Source: Phycisphaeraceae bacterium (GTDB lineage: Bacteria; Planctomycetota; Phycisphaerae; Phycisphaerales; Phycisphaeraceae). From it: DNA of 62,830 nucleotides. Below, one piece after another: positions 25,863 to 34,264 of this stretch. The notes under the pieces were generated by a model that ran no database searches, was not told the origin of the DNA, and saw only the letters and a list, made by a program, of their open reading frames with translations. Position 1 is the first letter of the stretch. Each line of letters begins with the position of its first letter. The DNA lies in assembly GCA_029260655.1 (NCBI GenBank), contig JAJDCU010000017.1:1-62830 (forward strand). The letters are read 5' to 3'. Both the position numbers and the translations under genes were made by a program.

Positions 25863-27519
25863 CATCGCCTGGCTGTGCGCCTGGTTGGTCACTCTTGTTC
25901 CGGCTATGCCGCAGGAGCGCGGGACCGACGTGGCGGCGACACGGCACAACCTCACGGCCACAGGCCCGGGGTCGATCAGGGTCGCCGGCGCCAAAGACGT
26001 CTGCCGGTTCTGCCACACGCCCCACGCCGCCAACCCGATCGCCCCGCTGTGGAACCGCCAGGACCCCGGCACCTACTACCAGACCTACGACAGCTCGACG
26101 CTTGTCTCAAGTGTCGGCCAGCCCACCGGCTCATCCAGGCTGTGCCTGAGCTGCCACGACGGCACGATCGCGCTCACACAGACCTACAACCCGCGCAACG
26201 CACCCGGCGGCGGCACGATATACATCACCCAAGCCGACCGAGGATTCCTCGGCACCGATCTAAGCGACGACCACCCGATCTCATTCGTTTACGACTCGAC
26301 CGCCGTATTGATGAAAGGCCAGATGCGCGACCCGTCGACGCTGCCGCCGCAGTTGCCGCTTGACCACGAAAGCCGTGTGCAGTGCGCCACCTGCCACGAC
26401 CCGCACGACGACTCGCGGGGCAAGTTCATGCGCATGGACAACACCGAATCGCGTCTGTGCCTGAGCTGCCACAACCCGGATGGCTGGCAGGCCTCGGCGC
26501 ACGCGACTTCCCCGGCGAGCCTGGCCTTAGCATCTCAGACCTGGGACAACCTTGACGCCGCATCGGTCCGGGAGGCCGGCTGCGGCAGCTGTCACAGACC
26601 GCATACCGCCGGCGGCAGGCAACGGCTGCTCAGGCTCGAAGCCGAGGAAGACAACTGCCTTTCGTGCCACGACGGCGGCGTTGCTCAGACCGACCTGCGC
26701 CGTGCGCTAGCGGCCATCTCGACCCACCCGGTCAGACGGACCACCGGCAAACACGACCCGGCTGAGAGCCCGTCGGTGATGGTCCGGCACGTCGAGTGCG
26801 CCGACTGTCACGACCCGCACCAGACAGGGACCGGCCCGCCGGCGCAGGCCCCGTTCATCAAGCCCGCGATGGCCGGCGCGACCGGCGCGTCTGGCGTTGG
26901 CGGAGACCCCACCGAGGCGAGGTACGAGTACGAGGTCTGCTACAAGTGCCACGCACAGCGCAATGTCAGCCGGGCCATCGTCGATCGGATGTTTGGCAAC
27001 AACGATATCTCTGATGAGTTCGCCACCGTCAACGCAAGCTACCACCCCGTGGAGGCACAGGGCCGAAACGGCAACGTCCCCAGCCTTCTTCAAGAATACA
27101 ACACCGCGTCCATCATCTACTGCACCGATTGCCACGGCTCGGACAACCCGCAAGACGCCGCCGGACCGCACGGGTCACGCTACAGCCCTCTGCTGACGGA
27201 CAACTACAACACCCAGGACAACGCGGTGGAGAGCCCGCAGGCTTTTGCGCTGTGCTACCGATGCCACAGCCGCGCCAGCATTCTCGACGATAAGAGCTTT
27301 AAGAAACACAGGGAACACATCGAGGAGGGCATCTCCTGCGCCGCCTGCCACGACCCTCACGGCGTCAGAGAAAACACACACCTGATCAACTTCGACCGCG
27401 CTGTCGCCAGGCCCTCTGTAAAAGCCGGCGCCGGCCCGACCTTCACCGACCTGGGCAACACCCACGGATCCTGCACCCTCCTGTGCCACGGCGAAGACCA
27501 CGATGACGAATCCTATTAG
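25834..27519 (+). CDS. Secreted 11/12-haem c-type cytochrome
   Basis: This 561-residue protein has a signal peptide (IISIAWLCAWLVTLVPA) and eleven CXXCH motifs (CRFCH, CLSCH, CATCH, CLSCH, CGSCH, CLSCH, CADCH, CYKCH, CTDCH, CYRCH, CAACH) plus a final CTLLCH, a CX3CH that may hold a twelfth haem. The first 220 residues repeat the tetrahaem protein encoded at 19285-19896; the remainder is an added module of seven or eight haems. It is not a lipoprotein, so it may be periplasmic, or exported through or bound to the barrel as the terminal reductase. The gene starts inside the preceding NHL gene, showing translational coupling. GGAG lies eight bases before the ATG. Confidence 0.93.
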   Translation: MKTTRLLIISIAWLCAWLVTLVPAMPQERGTDVAATRHNLTATGPGSIRVAGAKDVCRFCHTPHAANPIAPLWNRQDPGTYYQTYDSSTLVSSVGQPTGSSRLCLSCHDGTIALTQTYNPRNAPGGGTIYITQADRGFLGTDLSDDHPISFVYDSTAVLMKGQMRDPSTLPPQLPLDHESRVQCATCHDPHDDSRGKFMRMDNTESRLCLSCHNPDGWQASAHATSPASLALASQTWDNLDAASVREAGCGSCHRPHTAGGRQRLLRLEAEEDNCLSCHDGGVAQTDLRRALAAISTHPVRRTTGKHDPAESPSVMVRHVECADCHDPHQTGTGPPAQAPFIKPAMAGATGASGVGGDPTEARYEYEVCYKCHAQRNVSRAIVDRMFGNNDISDEFATVNASYHPVEAQGRNGNVPSLLQEYNTASIIYCTDCHGSDNPQDAAGPHGSRYSPLLTDNYNTQDNAVESPQAFALCYRCHSRASILDDKSFKKHREHIEEGISCAACHDPHGVRENTHLINFDRAVARPSVKAGAGPTFTDLGNTHGSCTLLCHGEDHDDESY

Positions 27520-27558
27520 AGCCGTTCACCACAGGAAACGCATGGTAATCCAACCTGG

Positions 27559-27606
27559 TTACGGCACCTTCAATTCCCGCCGCAGGATCTTGCCGGTGGT
27601 GTTACT
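27559..27606 (-). pseudogene. Remnant of an acyl-CoA ligase C-terminus
   Basis: The minus strand reads SNTTGKILRRELKVP and a TAA. This is the A10 motif and C-terminal end of AMP-forming acyl-CoA ligases, like NPTGKILRRELKEE at the end of the intact gene at 28175-29668. Nothing of the rest of the gene remains; the sequence is cut off exactly at the inverted repeat at 27607-27684. Codon-level differences show it is a paralogue, not a fresh duplicate. Confidence 0.75.
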
Positions 27607-27684
27607 TCCCCTCAGCCTCCGGCTCCGCCGGGGGATCGGTTGACCATTGATCGCAATCCCCCGGCGGAGCCGGGGGCTGAGGGA
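27607..27684. repeat. Inverted repeat with 28-base arms
   Basis: The left arm (27607-27635) and right arm (27657-27684) are nearly perfect reverse complements built on CCCCTCAGCC and CCGGCTCCGCCGGGG. The spacer is 21 bases. One arm recurs inside ileS at 11319-11347. The element abuts a decayed acyl-CoA ligase tail, so it behaves like a small mobile or recombination-prone element. It could also act as a terminator for the cytochrome operon 88 bases upstream. Confidence 0.8.
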
Positions 27685-27722
27685 CAAGTGAACATCCGTA
27701 CTCATCCCGATTCAGCGACCAA

Positions 27723-28172
27723 TCATTCTTCATCAACAGCGTCATCCGGATCGTGCTTCACCGCCGCGATCTTGGCGCCGCACTCGGGGCAGGCGGTCGA
27801 TTCGTCGGGGGTGCCACGTAGGTCGTAGCCGCAGTTCACACACATAAATGGACGTAGGCCTCTACGAATCAATTCTTCTACTAGATAATGCCGCACATAA
27901 ACATAGGATTGAAAAAATAAATTTCCTATGGCAAGCACATATAGACCTAGAGTAATTACTATAACTATATCATTTTCATAAATTGGACTGTTCAACTTTC
28001 TTGCAGTCCACAACAACAATCCCGGTACTAACAGAGGGCCCAGTGCTTTTGCGCTGAATCGCCTATTACGAAGTGTGCTATTTCGTGAAACATTAATTAG
28101 TTCATCCACCAATCCATCGGGCCCAATGCCTTCAAGCGATCTTCTTAGTGACGGTCTGTCGTGCCAAAACAT
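27723..28172 (-). CDS. Low-GC membrane protein with C-terminal zinc ribbon
   Basis: The 149-residue protein has two hydrophobic segments (ALGPLLVPGLLLW and IVIVITLGLYVLAIGNLFF) followed by a four-cysteine zinc ribbon, CVNCGYDLRGT...CPECG. That ribbon is very common at the ends of planctomycete membrane proteins of unknown function. The middle of the gene (27840-28140) is markedly AT-rich compared with both neighbours. ATG 28172 has AGAGGAG five bases upstream; a GTG at 28178 would overlap the stop of the upstream ligase gene. It is apparently translated from the ligase message. Confidence 0.75.
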   Translation of the reverse strand: MFWHDRPSLRRSLEGIGPDGLVDELINVSRNSTLRNRRFSAKALGPLLVPGLLLWTARKLNSPIYENDIVIVITLGLYVLAIGNLFFQSYVYVRHYLVEELIRRGLRPFMCVNCGYDLRGTPDESTACPECGAKIAAVKHDPDDAVDEE

Positions 28173-28174
28173 CG

Positions 28175-29668
28175 TCACTCCTCTTTCAGCTCGCGGCGGA
28201 GGATCTTCCCGGTGGGGTTGCGGGGCAAGGCGTCCAGGACGTGGATTTCTTTGGGGACCTTGAACTGGGCGAGTGATTCGCGGCAGTGATTGCGGATGCT
28301 GGCCTCGTCGAAGTCGGCGTCTTCTTCGAGTTCGACAAAGGCGATGGGGACTTCGCCGCGCATGCCGTCCTGCTTGCCGATGACGGCGGAGGCGTGGACG
28401 GCGGGGTGGGTGTTCAGGACTTCTTCAATCTCGCGTGGGAAGACGTTTTCACCGGCGATGATGAGCATCTCTTTTTTTCGGCCGGTGATGTAGAGGAAGC
28501 CGTCTTCGTCGAGCTTGCCGATGTCGCCGCTGCGGAACGCGCGTACGGGCGCATTTGTCCCGGGCGGTGTGATCGTGGTGATGACCTGCTCGGTTTGTTC
28601 GTCGAGCTTGTAGTAGCCCTTCATGAGATTGGGGCCGGTGAGGACGATCTCGCCCTCTTCACCGTGCGGCAGGGGCCTGTCGTCTTTATCGACGATGATG
28701 TTCCCAACGCCGGGCAGCGCGGTGCCGACGGAATGGCGTTTGTTTCGTTCGCGGGTGGACCAGTTGGTCGCGGGGGATGTCTCTGTCAGGCCGTAGCCTT
28801 CGAGCAGCTCGACGCCGAAGCGGTCCTTGAAAGCGTTGAAGGTCGCGTCGGGCAGCGGCTCTGCGCCGGAGACGGCAAGCCGGATCGACTTGAAGCTGTC
28901 GGGGTCGGCCTGCTTGACCGACAGCAGCGCGCCGTACATCGAGGGGACGGCGATGAAGATGTCCGGGCGGTGCTTCTCGATCAGCGAGACGATCTTGCGC
29001 GGGATGAAGCGGGCGGTGTAGACGACCTTTGCGCCTACCAGCAGCGGCATGAGCGTGAGGACCGTGAGCCCGAAGCTGTGGAACTGCGGCAGCACGCCGA
29101 GGAAGGTTTCGGCGCGAGTGATGTTGGCGTGTTCGATGGCGGCGGCGGCGTTGCTGTGTAGGTTGCTGTGGGTGAGCATCACGCCCTTGGGCTTACCCGA
29201 AGTGCCGGAGGTGTATAGCAGCACGGCCAGCTCATCGTTGCCTGGTTTCCTTGGCCAGCGCAGCGGCGGGAGGCCGGTGAACTTGACGTTTTCCAGTTCC
29301 AGCAGCCCGATGCCCTGCGGGATTTTTTCACTGCCGCCGATGAAGTCGAGCATCTGGGTCGAGGTGACGATCGTGTCGATGTCGCTGTCCCCGATGACGT
29401 ACTTGAGCTCGTCTTCCGCCAGCAGGTAGTTCAGCGGCACGGGGACCCGGCCTGCGAGCCAGGCGCCCAGGAAGGTGATCGGGAACGCCCCGCTGGTCGG
29501 GAGCATGACCCCGACGTGGCGTGCGTCGGTGGCCCTTTCGATCTCCCGTGCGACGAACAGCGCCGCGGCGAGCAGCTTGCCGTAGGTGTAGGTCCTGCGG
29601 TCGTCGATCACGGCGACGCGCCTCGGGTGCCGCAGTGCCTGGAAGATGATCGGCCGTAGAAGGCTCAT
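28175..29668 (-). CDS. AMP-forming long-chain acyl-CoA ligase
   Basis: The 497-residue enzyme activates a fatty or other carboxylic acid to its CoA thioester through an acyl-adenylate. All core motifs are present: LLYTSGTSGKPKGVMLTH (P-loop), GYGLTET, GDIGKLDEDGFLYITGR, and the C-terminal NPTGKILRREL with the catalytic lysine. Length is typical of FadD-like and fatty-acyl-AMP enzymes. No beta-oxidation genes are adjacent, so the substrate is open. It is followed by the overlapping zinc-ribbon gene and, further on, by the fragment of a second ligase. Confidence 0.93.
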   Translation of the reverse strand: MSLLRPIIFQALRHPRRVAVIDDRRTYTYGKLLAAALFVAREIERATDARHVGVMLPTSGAFPITFLGAWLAGRVPVPLNYLLAEDELKYVIGDSDIDTIVTSTQMLDFIGGSEKIPQGIGLLELENVKFTGLPPLRWPRKPGNDELAVLLYTSGTSGKPKGVMLTHSNLHSNAAAAIEHANITRAETFLGVLPQFHSFGLTVLTLMPLLVGAKVVYTARFIPRKIVSLIEKHRPDIFIAVPSMYGALLSVKQADPDSFKSIRLAVSGAEPLPDATFNAFKDRFGVELLEGYGLTETSPATNWSTRERNKRHSVGTALPGVGNIIVDKDDRPLPHGEEGEIVLTGPNLMKGYYKLDEQTEQVITTITPPGTNAPVRAFRSGDIGKLDEDGFLYITGRKKEMLIIAGENVFPREIEEVLNTHPAVHASAVIGKQDGMRGEVPIAFVELEEDADFDEASIRNHCRESLAQFKVPKEIHVLDALPRNPTGKILRRELKEE

Positions 29669-29756
29669 CGCTCTCGCCTCATGTGATAAACACGTCGGTT
29701 GGGCTTAGACTATATCAAGCCTAGCCGCCTGGGGAACCCGGACAGGAACCCAAACC

Positions 29757-30551
29757 ATGAACCGAACCGCGATCCGCCATGCCGTGCAACTAGGTGCCAT
29801 GACCGTTGTGTGTGTGTTGATGCCGGGGTGCGCCGCGGATCGGGGCCCGTCCCCCACCGAGCAGGCCCAGGCGCAGTACCAGCGTGGTCAGTACGCCCAG
29901 GCCCAAGCCACGGCCGCCCGGGCGGCGACGACCGCCGGGGGAGCGCAGCGCGACATGGCACACTACATGGCGGGGATGTCGGCGTACCGTCTGGATAACA
30001 TGGCGATGGCCCAACGCTACCTCCATGTCGCGGCGCAGAGTTCGGACCCGTCTTTGGCCGCGGACGCGCGGTCGACCCTTGGGCTGATCTATTCCAGGCA
30101 GGCACGTTTCGCTGAGGCCGCCGATGCGCTGTTGCAAAGCGCTACCCTGCAAAAAGGTGAGGACCGTGCCCAGGCGTTTTTCTATGCCGGGATCGCTCAG
30201 CAGAAGCTCGGCCGCTGGCCCCAGGCGCGGACCAGCCTGCTGCTGGCAAGGTCGACGACGCGCGATCGGGGGTTGGCGCACCGGGTCGATCAGCAGTTGG
30301 CGGTCACCGGGTACACCATCCAGGTCGGCGCGTTTACCGAACGCGCTAACGCAAGCCGGGCCGCAACCAGCTACGCCGCCCGGGCCAGGCCCCTTGGGCT
30401 GGGGAACGCCCGTGTGACCCCCTCGACCGATGCCCGGGGCCGGGCCGTCAACCTCGTTCAGGTCGGGCGGTACGCGACGTTCAACGCCGCCAACGCGGCT
30501 CGCATCAAACTCGGCGACCGCAGCGCGGTCATCGTGCCGCTGCAGAGGTAA
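29757..30551 (+). CDS. SPOR-domain lipoprotein with TPR-like repeats
   Basis: The 264-residue protein has a lipobox (LMPGC at about residue 25), an Ala/Gln-rich helical region with tetratricopeptide-like helices (residues 35-165), and a C-terminal SPOR domain starting GYTIQVGAFTERANA. SPOR domains bind denuded peptidoglycan, usually at the division septum, so this is probably an envelope protein that follows cell-wall remodelling. It is a single gene divergent from the acyl-CoA ligase, with a compact terminator after it. Confidence 0.9.
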   Translation: MNRTAIRHAVQLGAMTVVCVLMPGCAADRGPSPTEQAQAQYQRGQYAQAQATAARAATTAGGAQRDMAHYMAGMSAYRLDNMAMAQRYLHVAAQSSDPSLAADARSTLGLIYSRQARFAEAADALLQSATLQKGEDRAQAFFYAGIAQQKLGRWPQARTSLLLARSTTRDRGLAHRVDQQLAVTGYTIQVGAFTERANASRAATSYAARARPLGLGNARVTPSTDARGRAVNLVQVGRYATFNAANAARIKLGDRSAVIVPLQR

Positions 30552-30608
30552 CAAAAAAGCAAGGGCATCGCTAACAATACCCAAGCCCAGGGTGCTGACA
30601 GCCTTGCG

Positions 30609-30627
30609 AAGCCGCAAGCGGCTTTTT
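30609..30627 (+). terminator. Terminator after the SPOR lipoprotein gene
   Basis: AAGCCGC-AA-GCGGCTT forms a seven-pair hairpin followed by TTT at 30625-30627. The loop is short, so one or two pairs probably open. Confidence 0.65.
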
Positions 30628-30680
30628 CGCGTCGGAAGTTTTATATTTTTAGAGGCGCCCACAGGCTACACGGGGCGCTG

Positions 30681-31061
30681 TCAGTTGTTGTGGCATCGGA
30701 ACACCAACTGGTCCGCAGCGACCCGAGCCAGATCGCCCAACTTCTGTTTCTGATCATCGGGCAGATCGGCAAACGCCATCCCGTAGATGTGCTTGCGGAA
30801 CCCCGATCGCTGGATCCAGACCACCCGGGCGGGGATGGTCACGGTCGAGTCTTCCGAGTCGTGATGCACGGAGATATGCAACTCGTCGCCGACTTCCATG
30901 ATAGGTCGGCCACGCCGCTGGACACGCATCCCCGTCGCCGAAAGATCGACGATCTCTCCGACGCAGCAGCTGGTCTGCTCGCACCGGAGCCGGCCGTGTT
31001 TACGACGATCGCCATCCGATGCATCTTCCATGACCAGCTTGGGGTTCCGGGCGAGTCTCAT
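30681..31061 (-). CDS. PilZ domain protein
   Basis: The 126-residue protein is a single PilZ domain, a cyclic-di-GMP receptor. The binding motifs RRKHGRLR (about residues 19-26, RxxxR type) and DLSATG (about 39-44, DxSxxG type) are both present, followed by a beta-barrel pattern with VVWIQRSGFRKHIYGMAF. It probably links cyclic-di-GMP to motility or surface behaviour. An HD-GYP-like protein is encoded at 47964-49172. A second in-frame start (ATG 31031, MEDASD) is possible. Confidence 0.9.
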   Translation of the reverse strand: MRLARNPKLVMEDASDGDRRKHGRLRCEQTSCCVGEIVDLSATGMRVQRRGRPIMEVGDELHISVHHDSEDSTVTIPARVVWIQRSGFRKHIYGMAFADLPDDQKQKLGDLARVAADQLVFRCHNN

Positions 31062-31263
31062 ACCTCGAAGATCGGTAAAAACACCGCTTCACTGGCCGGG
31101 GCCCGGCATGGAAGGCGAGGATTAACCTGCCAGCCATCCTCTTGTAACGGTCAGGCAACCCGGCACAGCCCGATAACAGCCAACCGACACGCCGCCGCCT
31201 GGGCCGAAGACTTGATCCGGCGTGGCCGCCTGTGTACCCCGGTAAGAGAAAACGGGACACGCC

Positions 31264-32595
31264 CTAATCGGTGTTGAGCCGGCGATGGATCCGATCGATG
31301 CCGCGGAGGATGTCTTTGGCGGATCGGAACTGGGGGTTGGCCTGATCCTTGGGGCGCAGTACCGCGGCGGTCAACGACGAGACCGCCTGGGCCTGGTCGC
31401 TGTGCGGGTCGTATTCAACCAGGTGCGAGAACTGGGGGTTGTGTGTGGGCTTATTGATCTGCACCGCCAGGTAGAACGTGTCGATGGCCTTGTCCGCCTT
31501 GCGGTGGACACAGGTGAAGGACTGGTTGGTGACCTGGCCCTTATCGAGCATCCGTCCGAGCATCCGTTGGATCTTGCTGGTGCGCATCATCTCCCCGAAG
31601 AGGCTGGTGAGCATCGGGCTCTGCGCTAGGTCTTCACCGATCCGCGCCGATGAGCCGAAGTCGACGAACCCGACCCCGCGGGGGGTGAGCACGAAGTTGT
31701 CCAGCCGTAGGTCCAGGTGCATGACCTGAGCCTGTTCGTGTAGGACGGTTAACAACTGCGCGCTTTGCCGCGCGAACTCCAGCTGCGTAAGTCTGGGCCC
31801 GCCAGTGCGCAGCCAGTTCATCGCCAGCCGACGGACAAAGCCTTGCTCGTCTTTCTGCACCCCCAGCACCTTGGGCACGAGCTGGTCGTAGGGCTTGGGC
31901 ATCTGGGTCTGGAGGATCTTGAGGATCGCCGCCTCGCGGGTGAGGAACATCGGGAAGACGCTGTCGACCAGCTTGTGCGTGCGTGTTTCGATCTCGTCGT
32001 CGGGCAGATCGGGGAACCGCTGCCGCAGGCGGTAGGAGACGTCGGCGTGGGTCGGGACCTGCTTGCAGACGGCGTAGCCGAACTCGGTCCCCTTGGTGGG
32101 CATCAGCTCGACCTGGTAGGTGAACCGTTCGGTGAACTGGCCCGGCTGGATAAGCCCGACCTTGCGCGCCGCGAAGTAGAAAGCGCGGGGCGCCAACCCG
32201 GGAAGCCGAAGACCCAGCCGGCTTAGCCATAGGCGCGTCGGCTGTGTTTCAAGGATAAAGCCGCGCTTGCCGTCGTAATCCTGCGCGATCCGTGTCGCGC
32301 GGGTCTGATCGGTGTCGACGTAAACAAACAGCCCGCCCCACTGGAGCATCCCGAAGACTTCATCCGGCAGCTTTGGATCGCTGCGGGCGGCGAACAGGAA
32401 GTCGACCGGGGCGCCGGTATGCCCGGGAGCGCTTCTGGCGCTGAGAAATCCATTGGTCTGCTGTTGGTACCTGTGCTTGGCCACGGCGTCGATGAACCGG
32501 TCGCCGTATCCGGTCCCGCCTGCGCCGGCGGATACAGCCGGGCCTGAGGCGTCGCGCCGCTTGCCGGACGTACGTGTTAATGACGGTATACGCAT
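31264..32595 (-). CDS. Kinase-like protein (APH/protein-kinase fold)
   Basis: This protein of about 443 residues has the catalytic-loop pattern HLDLRLDNF (Asp about 295) and the metal motif DFGSS (Asp about 312) of the kinase/aminoglycoside phosphotransferase fold, preceded by a poorly conserved N-lobe. It has no membrane segment. The N-terminal 50 residues are Ser/Gly-rich and probably disordered. ATG 32595 is chosen; sequence upstream of it in the same frame is intergenic in character. The substrate is unknown; it could act on a small molecule, a lipid or a protein. Confidence 0.75.
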   Translation of the reverse strand: MRIPSLTRTSGKRRDASGPAVSAGAGGTGYGDRFIDAVAKHRYQQQTNGFLSARSAPGHTGAPVDFLFAARSDPKLPDEVFGMLQWGGLFVYVDTDQTRATRIAQDYDGKRGFILETQPTRLWLSRLGLRLPGLAPRAFYFAARKVGLIQPGQFTERFTYQVELMPTKGTEFGYAVCKQVPTHADVSYRLRQRFPDLPDDEIETRTHKLVDSVFPMFLTREAAILKILQTQMPKPYDQLVPKVLGVQKDEQGFVRRLAMNWLRTGGPRLTQLEFARQSAQLLTVLHEQAQVMHLDLRLDNFVLTPRGVGFVDFGSSARIGEDLAQSPMLTSLFGEMMRTSKIQRMLGRMLDKGQVTNQSFTCVHRKADKAIDTFYLAVQINKPTHNPQFSHLVEYDPHSDQAQAVSSLTAAVLRPKDQANPQFRSAKDILRGIDRIHRRLNTD

Positions 32596-32712
32596 CGGAC
32601 CACCGTATCGTGGGTCGCTACCGGGCGTCACATCGGCCTCGGCGGTTAGGGGGGCACCTCTATTATAGTCCCCCACACGCAAAAGGCTCAAGAACAACAC
32701 CCTTTGCAGCGC

Positions 32713-33570
32713 TCAGGGCTGGGTCTGGGTCTGTGCCGGCTGCTCCGCAAGCCTCTGCTGTGTCAGCCAGGGCAACAGCCCCGGCTCCGCAAACGCGGGG
32801 ACCCAGCTTCCGTGACCGACGCCGGGGTATTCGGTGTATTTCGGCTCACCTCCGGCATCTTTAATGGCATTGATCATGGCACGGGTGAAGTCGACGGGGA
32901 CGACCCTGTCTGCGTCTCCGTGGAACGCCCATACCGGGACCCGCGCGATCCGCTCGCCCATCGCCGGATCGCCGACACCGCAGATCGGCGCGGCCGCGGC
33001 GAACCGGCCGGGCTCCCGGCTGACCGCGTCCCATGTGCCATGCCCGCCCATCGACAGCCCGATGATGTAGAGCCGGGTTTGATCCACGTCATAGCGATCG
33101 GACAGGTCGTCGATCAACTCAAGCGTTAGCCTCATCGGCTCGGTTGGCTCGTCGGAGAATCTGACGATGTTCTTGGGAAGGTCCACGCGGCTCCACTTTT
33201 CCTCGGCGTGGCATTGGGGCGCGACCACGATGAACCCGAAGTCGCGCGCCGCGGTGAGCATCAGGTCCTTGCCGTGAGTCAGTTGTGCGCGGTTGTCATC
33301 GCCGCGTTCCCCGACGCCGTGCAGGAACAGCAGCACCGGCATCGGCTCGTCCGACTCATCCGGTACGAGCAGGCGGTACGGCAACTGATTGCCTTGATCA
33401 TCGGCATACACCCGGGCCTGGAACTTCGCACCCTCGTCCGGTTGGGACGCGGCCGTGTCGGCTTGGCCGGTGCCCGCCAAACCCAGAATAAGCGACAACA
33501 ACAGAATTTGAGCGCACCAGGATCGACGATATTTCACGGTTATGTCTCCAGGCGTAACCCCGCCGGACAC
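32713..33570 (-). CDS. Secreted alpha/beta-hydrolase (esterase/PHB-depolymerase-like)
   Basis: The 285-residue protein has an N-terminal signal (ILLLSLILGLAGTGQA) and a serine-hydrolase domain. The nucleophile is Ser173 in GLSMGG, the acid is in HGDADRVVP (Asp219/221), and His253 lies in YPGVGHGSW. The oxyanion region LLFLHGVGERGDDN is typical of dienelactone-hydrolase and esterase families with a phospholipase/carboxylesterase domain. It acts in the periplasm or outside the cell, probably on carbohydrate acetyl or feruloyl esters or similar. It may be co-transcribed with the kinase-like gene downstream. Confidence 0.88.
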   Translation of the reverse strand: MSGGVTPGDITVKYRRSWCAQILLLSLILGLAGTGQADTAASQPDEGAKFQARVYADDQGNQLPYRLLVPDESDEPMPVLLFLHGVGERGDDNRAQLTHGKDLMLTAARDFGFIVVAPQCHAEEKWSRVDLPKNIVRFSDEPTEPMRLTLELIDDLSDRYDVDQTRLYIIGLSMGGHGTWDAVSREPGRFAAAAPICGVGDPAMGERIARVPVWAFHGDADRVVPVDFTRAMINAIKDAGGEPKYTEYPGVGHGSWVPAFAEPGLLPWLTQQRLAEQPAQTQTQP

Positions 33571-33945
33571 ATCGTAACACCCCGCACCGAGGCCGGTAGG
33601 TCACTGCGTCGCGATGTCCTCCAGGGCACAGCGGATCGGTTCGGTAGTGGCGGCATCCACCCCTCTGGCCTGTGAAATGCAGGCCGGCCGGTTGCCGAAG
33701 ATCCGCTACACCGGGCAATTACCGTGGGTTTAAAATGGGCTGTTTTGGGGGTCTACAAAGAATACGCCGGGCCGATGTCTGCGTCAGGCCCCTGGCGATC
33801 CGGCAGTTTTCTCAGGCCCATGCCCCACGGGCTGTCACCCGGTCGGCAATGTAGAGAATATGGGCGCTCGAGAGGGGACGCTTTTTTGCTCTCTGCGGGT
33901 GAAATACCCTTGCATTGCGGTGGGGTTTTCGGTTACAGTTTCCCA

Positions 33946-34094
33946 CGCAGGGAACGGAGGGGAAGGGGAGAAAGACCAGCTACCACCCTTCGGTAGTGCA
34001 TTCGAAGAAGAATCAGACTTTGGAGAATGCCTCATCCGTTGACCTGTAAGGCCGTCGCCTGGAGGGGAGAACTCAAGGCGACGGTTTCTTTTTG
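33946..34094 (+). ncRNA. Candidate structured RNA with three-way junction
   Basis: No reading frame fits this stretch, yet it has promoter, fold and terminator. The -35 TTGCAT (33910-33915) and -10 TACAGT (33934-33939) are 18 bases apart. The closing stem pairs 33948-33958 with 34035-34046 (AACGGA/TCCGTT and CAGG/CCTG). A second helix is CTACC/GGTAG (33980-33996) and a third is GCATTC/GAATGC (33998-34030). A terminator ends it. The family is not recognised; it is not a typical 6S, SRP or tmRNA. Because the next plus-strand gene begins about 550 bases later behind a convergent transcript, a trans-acting RNA is more likely than a riboswitch. Confidence 0.55.
34052..34094 (+). terminator. Terminator of the plus-strand candidate RNA
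   Basis: CCGTCGCCT (34052-34060) and AGGCGACGG (34076-34084) form a perfect nine-pair stem with a 15-base loop, followed by TTTCTTTTT. Confidence 0.8.
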
Positions 34095-34120
34095 CGCGCA
34101 CCGACTGGCTATACCAGCCC

Positions 34121-34147
34121 GATGCCCCGATGCCCCGATGCCCCGAG
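34121..34147. repeat. Eight-base tandem repeat GATGCCCC
   Basis: Three full GATGCCCC units and a partial fourth stand between the two convergent candidate RNAs. They could reflect replication slippage; no function is suggested. Confidence 0.7.
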
Positions 34148-34230
34148 GCTGCGGGCGCGGGTTGGGTTCGGCATCTCATCGATCAGCCCCCAAGCGGTGA
34201 GCGCACGAGATCTGATCGATAGGCGTACGT

Positions 34231-34264
34231 AAAAAAAAAGCCCGACCGCATAAGCCGGTTGGGT
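34231..34264 (-). terminator. Terminator of the minus-strand candidate RNA
   Basis: On the minus strand CCCAACC (34263-34257) and GGTCGGG (34247-34241) form a stem with a nine-base loop, followed by C and a run of nine T. It is the strongest T-run terminator in the window. Confidence 0.85.
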
